Below are positions 8,334-14,322 of a DNA stretch of 17,255 nucleotides, one piece after another (position 1 is the stretch's first letter; each line of letters begins with the position of its first letter). Below the pieces are notes generated by a model. The model was not told the origin of the DNA and did no database searches. It saw only the letters and a list, made by a program, of their open reading frames with translations. Position numbers and translations under genes: made by a program. Where the stretch lies: the NCBI GenBank assembly GCA_044341625.1, contig JBIIRI010000075.1, positions 1 to 17,255 on the forward strand. Direction: 5' to 3'. The stretch is from Falsiroseomonas sp044341625 (GTDB taxonomy: Bacteria > Pseudomonadota > Alphaproteobacteria > Acetobacterales > Acetobacteraceae).

Positions 8334-9584
8334 TCACGCAAAGCGGCGAATGTCGAACGGCGCGAGGGGCACGGCGGGCGCAAGACCGCGCGCCGCGGTC
8401 GCGACGAGCTCGCCGGTGATCGCGGCCAGTGTCACGCCGAGATGCTGATGCCCGAACGCATAGATGAGATTGGGCGCCGCCCGCGACCAGCCGATCGCCG
8501 GCAAGTAGTCGGGCAGGGTCGGCCGCGCGCCAGTCCAGCGCGCGCGGCCGCCCGCGCCTGGCAGGCCGAGCGCGTCGGCATGGCGATCGAGCCGGTCCCA
8601 TTTCCGCGCGTCGGCGGGGGCGGTCGGGCTGGCGAATTCGGTAAACCCGGCGAGCCGCAGCGTGGACGCGAAGCGGGTGACGATGACGGACCGGTCCTCG
8701 AACGCGACGGGCGGCAGATCGGCGGGCCAGCCATCGAGCCCGTCGGGCGTCTCGACATGGTAGCCACGCTCGGCAATTAGCGGCACCGGCCCCTCGAGCG
8801 GACGCAGCAGGGGCGCCGATCCGATGCCGGCGGCGAGGACGACCAGGTCGCAGGCCTGCAGCGTCCCGTCGTCGAGGCGAGGCGATGCCGTCGCCCCCTC
8901 GATTTCGATACCGATGGCGCGGCCCGGTCGGATCGTGCCCCCTGCCGTGCGGAACGCAGCAGCCAGCCGGTCCCGCAGCGCCTGGATCTCCACGACCTGG
9001 CCGCTGCCCTCGAAGCGCAGCGCGCCCGCGGGGCGGCCGGCGAACAGCGATTGCAGCCACCGCAGTTCCTCAGCGGTCGCGTCGCGGGCCGATGCCGCGC
9101 CCAGATCCGCCCGAAGCCAGGCGTTGCGCCCGCTTGCATGCGTTGCCTCGGTTTCCCAGGCCACGAAATGGCCGTCGGCGCGGATGAGCGCGGGCGCGCC
9201 GATGTCGTCCGCCAGCCGCAGCCATGCCGGTATCGCGTGTTCCAACAGGGATTTGAGCGCCTGCGTGCCGCTGGCCAAGCGCGCCGGCCCGACGGAAGCG
9301 AGCATCCGCAACCCGAAAGGCAGCCAGGCGGCCGCATCGCGGAGATGAAGCCCGACCGGCCCGCCGAAGGCAAAGAGCCGCCGGGGCAAAGAGCGCAACA
9401 CGGCGAGCGATGCGAGCGGGGCCGTCTGTTCGATCGCGAGATGCCCCGCATTCCCCCAGGATGCCGCGGCGCGCGCATCGCCGGGATCGACGAGATCGAC
9501 GGCCCAGCCATCCCGCAGCAGGCGCCAGGCGCAGGCGGCGCCGACGAGGCCGCCGCCGACGACAAGGGCCCTCTGCCCAGTCAC
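8334..9584 (-). CDS. hypO: FAD-dependent D-amino-acid dehydrogenase/oxidase, probable cis-4-hydroxy-D-proline oxidase
   Basis: DadA-like flavoenzyme, predicted to oxidise cis-4-hydroxy-D-proline to 1-pyrroline-4-hydroxy-2-carboxylate and pass electrons on; 416 aa. The FAD Rossmann motif GGGLVG stands at residues 10-15, with the acidic strand end VDLVDPGD about 20 residues later. Further DAO-family marks are the LVVLAAGIGS strand and the C-terminal GARPTLPDYLPAIGWS...GHQHLGVTLAAITGELVA flavin-contact segment. The GTG at 9584 overlaps the deaminase stop by 4 nt and is preferred over a GTG at 9602. No signal peptide is seen, so it is likely cytoplasmic or peripheral on the inner face of the membrane. 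Substrate assignment rests on the epimerase and deaminase on either side. Glycine, sarcosine or other D-amino acids cannot be excluded by sequence alone. Confidence 0.88.
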   Translation of the reverse strand: MTGQRALVVGGGLVGAACAWRLLRDGWAVDLVDPGDARAAASWGNAGHLAIEQTAPLASLAVLRSLPRRLFAFGGPVGLHLRDAAAWLPFGLRMLASVGPARLASGTQALKSLLEHAIPAWLRLADDIGAPALIRADGHFVAWETEATHASGRNAWLRADLGAASARDATAEELRWLQSLFAGRPAGALRFEGSGQVVEIQALRDRLAAAFRTAGGTIRPGRAIGIEIEGATASPRLDDGTLQACDLVVLAAGIGSAPLLRPLEGPVPLIAERGYHVETPDGLDGWPADLPPVAFEDRSVIVTRFASTLRLAGFTEFASPTAPADARKWDRLDRHADALGLPGAGGRARWTGARPTLPDYLPAIGWSRAAPNLIYAFGHQHLGVTLAAITGELVATAARGLAPAVPLAPFDIRRFA

Positions 9585-10522
9585 GGCCCTTCCGGCTTCC
9601 ACTTGGCGTACCAGGCCTTGAACCGTGTCCAGCTTGTCTCGGCGTAGTGGCGCTGGCTTGCCGACAGCGCGTCGGTCGCGACGAAGTGGCGCGCGTATTC
9701 GGGATGACCTGCCAGCACCATCATGTGCTTGTAGTAGAGAACGAGGTCCGCGCCTTCATCGTAGGTGGACAGTACGTGCAACGCGCGATCGAGTTCGAGC
9801 GCGCGCCGCTCCGCCACCGGATCGCCCTCGGCCGCCTTGCGGCACAGGGCCACGAGATGCAGCACCTCCTCGGGCAGTGCGTTGCCGATCCCGGTGATCG
9901 CGCCGACGGCGCCGCAATTCACGAAGCCGTGGAACACCTGCGTGTCGACACCGACCAGCAGCAGCAAGGATGCGTCGCGCCCGGTGATGTGCTCGGCGGC
10001 ATAGGTCAGTGCTGCACCCCCGCCGAATTCCTTGAAGCCGACGAGATTGGTGTGACGCGCGCGCAGATCGAAGAACAGGTCAGCCTTGGTCTCGTAGCCG
10101 TAATAGGGGCTGTTGTAGATGACGGCGGGGAGGCCTGAGCCGGCCTCGAGCACGGCCTCGAAATGCGCGCGCTGCGCGGCGACCGAGGATCCGCGGGACA
10201 GGACCCGCGGGATCACCATCAGGCCGGAAGCACCGACCTTGCGGGCATGCGCCGCGAAGGCGGCCGCGCGCGCCGGGCTCTGCGCGCCGGTACCGACGAT
10301 GACGGGCACGCCCGCGGCGACCAGGGCTTCCACGCCGCGCATCCGCGCCTCGTCGCTCAGCAGCGGCCAGTCGCCCATTGAGCCGCAATAGACGACGCCG
10401 CTCATGCCGGCATCGAACAAGCGCCGGCCGGCTCGCGCGAGGGCTTCGAAGTCCGGTTCGCCCGCCGCCGTGCAGGGGGTCATGAGGGCGGGCACGGTGC
10501 CGCGGAAAACGCTCGTCTGCAT
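9581..10522 (-). CDS. hypD: 1-pyrroline-4-hydroxy-2-carboxylate deaminase (DHDPS/DapA family)
   Basis: Schiff-base lyase-fold enzyme predicted to deaminate and dehydrate pyrroline-4-hydroxy-2-carboxylate to alpha-ketoglutarate semialdehyde; cytoplasmic, 313 aa. The lysine that forms the Schiff base is Lys164 in LVGFKEFGGG and the conserved tyrosine is Tyr136 in IYNSPYYGY. The segment MVIPRVLSRGSSVAAQRAHF, as I recall it, is typical of the hydroxyproline deaminase branch (HypD/LhpC) and not of true DapA, which supports the assignment along with the neighbours. The start is the ATG at 10522; AGGAGG lies 13 nt upstream, somewhat far. It is the first gene of the seven-gene operon and faces a divergent GntR gene. 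The next gene's GTG overlaps its stop by 4 nt. Confidence 0.92.
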   Translation of the reverse strand: MQTSVFRGTVPALMTPCTAAGEPDFEALARAGRRLFDAGMSGVVYCGSMGDWPLLSDEARMRGVEALVAAGVPVIVGTGAQSPARAAAFAAHARKVGASGLMVIPRVLSRGSSVAAQRAHFEAVLEAGSGLPAVIYNSPYYGYETKADLFFDLRARHTNLVGFKEFGGGAALTYAAEHITGRDASLLLLVGVDTQVFHGFVNCGAVGAITGIGNALPEEVLHLVALCRKAAEGDPVAERRALELDRALHVLSTYDEGADLVLYYKHMMVLAGHPEYARHFVATDALSASQRHYAETSWTRFKAWYAKWKPEGP

Positions 10523-10574
10523 TGGGGCGGGATTCCCTCCTCACGCGCTGGGCCGGCTATCTCCCGGCATGCCC

Positions 10575-10606
10575 ATTATGTAGATTTTATAAAATCGATC
10601 CGTCAA
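10575..10606 (-). promoter_or_regulatory. hypD: candidate promoter of the hydroxyproline operon
   Basis: On the minus strand TTGACG (10606-10601) resembles a -35 box. Downstream lie TACATA (10582-10577, 18-nt spacing) and the better CATAAT (10580-10575, 20-nt spacing) as overlapping -10 choices. The distance to the hypD ATG is about 53 bases, leaving room for a short leader with its AGGAGG. The spacer contains the perfect palindrome at 10583-10596, as expected for a repressor-controlled promoter. This is a visual call only. Confidence 0.45.
10583..10596. promoter_or_regulatory. perfect 14-bp AT-rich palindrome, likely GntR operator
   Basis: GATTTTATAAAATC reads the same on both strands and is conspicuously AT-rich in GC-rich DNA. 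It lies between hypD and the divergent GntR/FCD gene, in the spacer of the probable hypD promoter and 48 bases before the regulator's ATG. FadR-type GntR dimers bind short palindromes of this size. One dimer here could control both directions and be released by hydroxyproline or a catabolite. The binding itself is inferred. Confidence 0.6.
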
Positions 10607-10628
10607 TGGTCGTCTTGCGCGCAGGACG

Positions 10629-10634
10629 CTATAC
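10629..10634 (+). promoter_or_regulatory. candidate -10 box of the GntR gene, suggesting a leaderless mRNA
   Basis: TATACT matches five of six positions of the bacterial -10 consensus and ends nine bases before the ATG at 10644. Transcription from it would begin at or just before the start codon, and there is no good ribosome site between. No convincing -35 is seen at the right distance (ATGGTC at 10606-10611). Confidence 0.35.
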
Positions 10635-10643
10635 TTGCACCGC

Positions 10644-11396
10644 ATGCGCGTCTCGCTTCCCCACCGCACCCTCTCGGCCGCGATCACCGATCGTCTGCGC
10701 ACCGCGATCCTCGACGGCGAGCATGCCGCCGGCGCGCAGCTCCGTCAGGACGTGCTGGCCGAGGCGTTCGGCGTCAGCCGCATCCCCGTGCGAGAGGCGC
10801 TGTTCCAGCTCGAGGCCGAGGGCCTTGTTCAGATGGTGCCCCACAAGGGCGCACTCGTGACGGGGCTGTCGAAGGAGGAGGTCGATGACGTATTCGATCT
10901 CCGCGTCATGCTTGAACCGCGCCTGCTACGGGACGCGATCCCACGGCTGACGGACGCGGACTTCCGGCGCATCGAAGGTGCGCAGCACGCGTTCGAAGAG
11001 ATGGTCACCACGGGTGGGATCGCTGGATCCGGAACGCTCAATGCCGAGTTTCACATGGCGCTTTACGCCGCGGCCCACCTCCCGAAGAGCATCTCGATCG
11101 TCGCGGGCCTGCTGCAGACAAGCGAACGCTACACGCGCTTGCAGCTTTCGTCATCGCGCGCCTTCGCCAAAGCTGCGCGCGAGCACCGCGAACTGCTCGC
11201 AGCGTGCCGCGCTGGCGATATGCGGTCAGCGTGCGATTTGCTCGCCGCGCATATCGAGGGCGTGCGTGCCGATCTCGCCGCGGTGCTACGACGGAGATCC
11301 GGCATCGCAGCGACAGTCGACAGGCCAGTAGCCATCCGCATGCACGAGAAACCTGTACCAGGTTCAGGCCGCGCTCCCCGCGCGCGGAGATCCTGA
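10644..11396 (+). CDS. hypR: GntR-family transcriptional regulator, FCD subfamily (probable hydroxyproline repressor)
   Basis: DNA-binding regulator of 250 aa. The N-terminal winged helix spans about residues 8-72: LSAAITDRLRTAILDGEHAAGAQL, then the recognition helix VLAEAFGVSRIPVREALFQLEAEGLV and the wing VPHKGALVTGL. The FCD effector domain follows (EVDDVFDLRVMLEPRLLRDAI, FHMALYAAAH, EHRELLAACRAGDMRSACDLLAAHIEGVRADL), with a conserved Asp/His pattern that often binds a metal and a small acid. The ATG at 10644 is preferred over a TTG at 10635. The last 35 or so residues (RSGIAATVDRPVAIRM...) lie beyond the FCD domain and look like non-conserved tail sequence, perhaps because a recombinase remnant joins right here. 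Divergent placement from hypD and the palindrome between them indicate local control of the operon. The symbol is by analogy with Sinorhizobium hypR. Confidence 0.88.
   Translation: MRVSLPHRTLSAAITDRLRTAILDGEHAAGAQLRQDVLAEAFGVSRIPVREALFQLEAEGLVQMVPHKGALVTGLSKEEVDDVFDLRVMLEPRLLRDAIPRLTDADFRRIEGAQHAFEEMVTTGGIAGSGTLNAEFHMALYAAAHLPKSISIVAGLLQTSERYTRLQLSSSRAFAKAAREHRELLAACRAGDMRSACDLLAAHIEGVRADLAAVLRRRSGIAATVDRPVAIRMHEKPVPGSGRAPRARRS
11350..11364. repeat. short inverted repeat in the 3' end of the GntR gene
   Basis: AACCTG-TAC-CAGGTT is a perfect 6-bp inverted repeat with a 3-nt centre. It falls in the non-conserved tail of the regulator gene, about 30 bases before its stop and the start of the recombinase remnant. 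It may be a protein-binding site, part of a recombination junction, or chance. Confidence 0.3.
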
Positions 11397-11523
11397 TTGG
11401 ATCAAGCCCGATTTGCCAGAAGCTGTTTGGTATGAGGCCCGGCTTTGGGAGGGCCTGGCCGGCCAGGATCACGGCCCAGAATTTCTGGAGGCCGCCAGAG
11501 CGCTGATCGATCGCGTCGAGGTA

Positions 11524-11535
11524 CCCCCCCCCCCC
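11524..11535. repeat. 12-base poly-C run at the frameshift
   Basis: Twelve consecutive C inside the recombinase remnant. Removing one C restores a continuous reading frame across it. Runs like this slip in replication and are also common sequencing errors. Confidence 0.9.
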
Positions 11536-11629
11536 GCCTGCCGAGTTAGGTGCCGGCCCGCGGATCGAGCTTCAGGGCAACATGGCGTCGATACTGCGGC
11601 TGACTGATGCGTTCGGGTCTGACAATGCG

Positions 11630-11658
11630 AAAAGCCCATCGGCTTCCACCGATGGGCT
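11630..11658 (-). terminator. intrinsic terminator-like hairpin, minus-strand orientation
   Basis: AGCCCATCGG (11633-11642) and CCGATGGGCT (11649-11658) form a perfect 10-bp stem with a 6-nt loop. Read on the minus strand the stem is followed by TTTT, and on the plus strand by no T-run. There is no clear minus-strand gene just upstream of it, so it may be inherited from the element that carried the recombinase. It lies inside the remnant's reading frame. Confidence 0.55.
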
Positions 11659-11676
11659 CATGGTGTTCTTAAGTTC

Positions 11677-11698
11677 GGGAACGATGGGATGCGGGGAC
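11677..11698 (+). repeat. 22-bp direct repeat, left copy, at the end of recombinase remnant 1
   Basis: GGGAACGATGGGATGCGGGG followed by AC; it differs from the copy at 16927-16948 in one base. Both copies follow a recombinase C-terminus and a hairpin, and both continue into weaker similarity (a GCA-cc-CCGAC pattern). It may be a conserved end of this recombinase family or an attachment-site core. Confidence 0.6.
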
Positions 11699-11720
11699 AG
11701 GCAGCCACCGACAGTTGCGG

Positions 11721-12201
11721 ATCGTAGGCCGCGCCTGAATTGGGGTGTTTTCTGGGCCCAATGGATTTGTTTTCCGATCGTACAATCACAACAGAGGAGC
11801 GCTGTTCTGACCGCTAAAGGCATTTACGGGCTATGCTGAGATTACACAGCGATGATCCCAAGGCGTTAGAGTTAGATCGGCATTGGAAGACTTTGCTCTT
11901 GTCCGTCTTCGGCCGCAGTGGAAATTGGGTGCGCGCTGGCGCACCAGGAGCCGGCCGGATGGTTCCACAGCAGACTGTTAGTCCCGCCGGAATGACAGAC
12001 TTAGCCTGATCGGGGTGGGCATGACCGCTTGCGACCCGAAGAAGTCCTACGATCCCTGCGACATGCGTCCCTGCCGGCGCCCCACGTACCGGGTTGTACA
12101 CTACAGGGTCCAAACCCCTTCGGGTTCCCGAACAAGCCGGAGCCTCCTAATCATCGGTCCTCCACGGCCATAGCCATCCATCGAGGAAGGAGCCCCGATC
12201 C
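11721..12201. other. intergenic stretch without a recognisable gene
   Basis: No convincing gene in about 480 bases. The part from about 11740 to 11920 is visibly less GC-rich than the surroundings, as in relic DNA. Seen here: a 7-bp hairpin GGTGCGC/GCGCACC (11928-11945); a 50-codon frame from the ATG at 12021 to 12173 (MTACDPKKSYDPC...) with no ribosome site and no recognisable similarity; a small AACCC/GGGTT hairpin near 12110-12126; and the ribosome site of the LysR gene (AAGGAG, 12187-12192). The promoter of the LysR cluster should lie in the last 200 bases, but I see no clear -35/-10 pair. Confidence 0.5.
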
Positions 12202-13077
12202 ATGTCGCTCCGCGCGCTGCGCACCTTGCTGGCAGTGGTGCAGCACGGCACCTTCGCCAAGGCTGGCGAGGCCGTCGGCCTGACCCAATCGGCCATCAGC
12301 CTGCAGATCAAGTCGCTGGAGCAGGAGTTCGGCGTCACACTCTTCGACCGTACGCGCCGCCGCCCGGTGCTGACCGATGCCGGTCGCATCGTCCTGGCCC
12401 GCGCCGAGGACATCGTCGATGCCTATGCCCGCATTCCCGAGGCGCTGAGCGGCGAACATGCCCTGATCGGCCGATTGCGGCTCGGCGCCATCCAGACCGC
12501 CTTGGCGGGGCCGGTGCCCGACGCCCTGGTGGCGCTGCGGCTGGCTCATCCCGGGCTGCGCGTTCAGGTTTCCGCCGGCATGTCGGCCGAACTCGCTCAG
12601 CTGGTCGCCACGGGGGAGTTGGATGCCGCCGTCACTACCGCACCGGTCCGCCCGCACCCGCCCGACCTGATTGCTCGACCGCTATACGAGGATCGGTTCT
12701 GGCTGCTGGCCCCGGTTGAACAGGCCGGGCGCGGGGCAACTGACCTGCTGCGAGAACTGCCTTTCATCCAGTTCGATGCCCGGGCCTGGGCGGGGCGGAT
12801 GATCGCGCGGGAACTGCGGCGGCAGGGCATCGCCACCAAGGCGGGGATGGCGCTGGATAGCCAAGAGGTCATCGTCCGTATGGTCGTGAGCGGCCTCGGC
12901 GTCGCCATTGCGCCCCTGGCCGAGCAAGGCCTCGGTGCCCTACCGCCCCTGGTCCGCCTGCCTTTCGGCGATCCACAGCTGCGCCGCAGCGTGGTCCTGC
13001 TGGAACGGCGGGACCGCCCGGCGCATCGGTTTGCCCAGGCCATGGGCGATGCAGTGATCGCCGCTTCAACAAGTTAA
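12202..13077 (+). CDS. LysR-family transcriptional regulator
   Basis: LysR-type regulator of 291 aa, normal length. The N-terminal winged helix-turn-helix spans residues 1-60 (LRALRTLLAVVQHGTFAKAGEAVGLTQSAISLQIKSLE, then the LFDRTRRRPVLTDAG wing). A linker and a periplasmic-binding-like effector domain follow (LRLGAIQTALAGPVPDAL, ELAQLVATGELDAAVTT, VVSGLGVAIAPLAEQ). AAGGAG stands nine bases before the ATG. It lies in the same direction as the three genes after it, with an 84-bp gap, unlike the usual divergent arrangement. It most likely controls the aminotransferase-transporter-deacylase genes and its own expression; the effector is unknown. Confidence 0.93.
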   Translation: MSLRALRTLLAVVQHGTFAKAGEAVGLTQSAISLQIKSLEQEFGVTLFDRTRRRPVLTDAGRIVLARAEDIVDAYARIPEALSGEHALIGRLRLGAIQTALAGPVPDALVALRLAHPGLRVQVSAGMSAELAQLVATGELDAAVTTAPVRPHPPDLIARPLYEDRFWLLAPVEQAGRGATDLLRELPFIQFDARAWAGRMIARELRRQGIATKAGMALDSQEVIVRMVVSGLGVAIAPLAEQGLGALPPLVRLPFGDPQLRRSVVLLERRDRPAHRFAQAMGDAVIAASTS

Positions 13078-13121
13078 ACTCATCGATCAAGGAAGAATTC
13101 AGCGTTATTCCTCGGCCTTTC

Positions 13122-13158
13122 GGCTCAATAGGGTGCGGCTCTCCACACCGGTTGAGCC
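13122..13158. promoter_or_regulatory. inverted repeat just before the aminotransferase start
   Basis: GGCTCAA (13122-13128) and TTGAGCC (13152-13158) are perfect complements, and inner GGTG/CACC can extend the stem with a small bulge. The right arm ends three bases before the ATG at 13162 and covers the place of the ribosome site, which is otherwise weak. It could be a LysR binding site or an RNA hairpin that limits translation. LysR boxes usually follow T-N11-A, which I could not fit convincingly here. Confidence 0.4.
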
Positions 13159-13161
13159 ATC

Positions 13162-14322
13162 ATGACCAGCACCGCGTCCGCCCCCCCCGCCGGGGGCTCC
13201 CCGATCCTCGCCATGGCGCGCCGGGCCGCCGAGCTGCGTGCCGCTGGCCGCGACATCGTCGATCTCACCCTGGGTGAGCCGGACTTCGCGCCGCCCGGCC
13301 ATGTCGCCGATGCCGCCATCGAGGCAGCGCGGCGGCCGCTGACCTACACCCCCGCCAATGGCATTCCGGCGCTGCGCGCCGCCGCGCGGCGGGCCATCGC
13401 CCGGGACCGGGGCCTCGACTACGCCGACAACGAGATCGCCGTCGGCTGCGGCGCCAAGCAGGTGATCTTCAATGCCTTCATGGCCACGCTGCAACCGGCC
13501 GACGAGGTCATCATCCCTGCCCCCTACTGGGCCAGCTATCCCGACATGGTGCGCCTCTGCGGCGCGACCCCGGTGGTGGTGCCCTGCCCGGCGGAGTCAG
13601 GGTTCCGCCTTGCGCCGGAGGCCCTTGGGGCGGCCATCACGCCGAAGACCCGCTGGTTGGTGCTGAACGCCCCGGGCAATCCCTCGGGCGCCCTGTACTC
13701 GCCGGAGCAACTGGACGCCCTGGCAACCGTGCTGCGGCGGCACCCCGGCGTGCTCGTCATGTCCGACGAGATCTACGCCCATATCCGCTACGATGCGTCG
13801 GCCTATGTCAGCCTCGCCAATGTCGCGGCGGACCTGAGGGCCCGCATCCTGCTGGTGGATGGCGTGTCCAAGGCCTACGCCATGACCGGCTGGCGCGTGG
13901 GCTGGGGCTTCGGTGCCGCCGGGCTGATCGCCCGCATCACCGCCATCCAGAGCCAGAACTGCACCCAGACGGCCACGCTGAGCCAGATCGCCGCCGTCGC
14001 CGCCCTCCAAGGACCCCAGGACAGCCTGGCCGAGCGCTGCGTCATCTACCGTGCTCGACGGGACGCCGGCCTGGCCACGCTGCGCCGGAGCGAGGCGCTG
14101 GATGTGCCGACGCCGGATGGCGCCTTCTACTTCTTCCCCCGGCTGCGGCACGGCGGTGACGATGTGGCCCTTGCCGACCGGTTGCTGGAAGCCGGCGTCG
14201 CCACGGTGCCCGGCAGCGCCTTCGGGGCACCGTGCCATCTGCGCCTGTCCTTCGCCACGGACCTGGACACGCTGGTCGAGGGCTGCCGCCGGATCGTCAC
14301 CGCGTTGGAGGCCGGGGCATGA
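13162..14322 (+). CDS. class I PLP-dependent aminotransferase (AspB-like)
   Basis: Pyridoxal-phosphate aminotransferase of fold type I; 386 aa, cytoplasmic. Family marks in order: ILAMARRAAELRAAGRDIVDLTLGEPDF at the N-terminus, YTPANGIPALR, CGAKQVIF (cofactor phosphate region), NAPGNPSGALYS (substrate carboxylate site), VMSDEIYAHIRYD (Asp to the pyridine ring), GVSKAYAMTGWRVGW (the Lys that forms the Schiff base) and the C-terminal HLRLSFA arginine that grips the substrate carboxylate. Family substrates are aspartate, aromatic amino acids, alanine or others, and this one cannot be told apart. The start is the ATG at 13162; the ribosome site is weak and overlaps an inverted repeat. It overlaps the transporter gene by 4 nt (ATGA), so it is the first gene of a coupled trio. 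Confidence 0.93.
   Translation: MTSTASAPPAGGSPILAMARRAAELRAAGRDIVDLTLGEPDFAPPGHVADAAIEAARRPLTYTPANGIPALRAAARRAIARDRGLDYADNEIAVGCGAKQVIFNAFMATLQPADEVIIPAPYWASYPDMVRLCGATPVVVPCPAESGFRLAPEALGAAITPKTRWLVLNAPGNPSGALYSPEQLDALATVLRRHPGVLVMSDEIYAHIRYDASAYVSLANVAADLRARILLVDGVSKAYAMTGWRVGWGFGAAGLIARITAIQSQNCTQTATLSQIAAVAALQGPQDSLAERCVIYRARRDAGLATLRRSEALDVPTPDGAFYFFPRLRHGGDDVALADRLLEAGVATVPGSAFGAPCHLRLSFATDLDTLVEGCRRIVTALEAGA

Larger units (their letters stand above)
11395..11720 (+). pseudogene. C-terminal remnant of a large serine recombinase, frameshifted
   Basis: Only the last part of a resolvase/invertase-type recombinase is present, with no catalytic domain or zinc ribbon. In frame from 11395 it reads WIKPDLPEAVWYEARLWEGLAG, then EFLEAARALIDRVEV; the LIDRVEV strand is typical of these C-termini. 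At the 12-C run (11524-11535) the frame slips by +1 and resumes from 11537 as PAELGAGPRIELQGNMASIL, then RLTDAFGSDNAKSP. The logical protein would be continuous with 11 Cs. It follows the GntR stop directly. The second remnant at 16652 ends in a related way (GTMGCGDRQPPT here, GTLGCGDAQPT there). It could be an ancient integration scar; the protein is not functional as it stands. Confidence 0.65.

Noticed and set aside
7074..8780. 568-codon plus-strand open frame opposite the phosphatase, epimerase and oxidase genes
   Set aside because: Arg-rich shadow; three well-supported minus-strand genes occupy the region.
11677..11700. Possible tRNA 3' end on the minus strand (ATGCGGGGACAGG looks like a reversed acceptor/T-arm)
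   Set aside because: There is no TTCGAAC-type T-loop and no anticodon or D arm follows, so no tRNA can be folded here. At most it is a degenerate trace.
11814..12113. Minus-strand 99-codon frame in the gap before LysR
   Set aside because: No family signature, no ribosome site and mixed composition; it may be relic sequence, but there is not enough to call a gene.
12021..12173. 50-codon frame MTACDPKKSYDPC... before the LysR gene
   Set aside because: No ribosome site, no recognised family and a start in degenerate DNA; not enough to call a gene.
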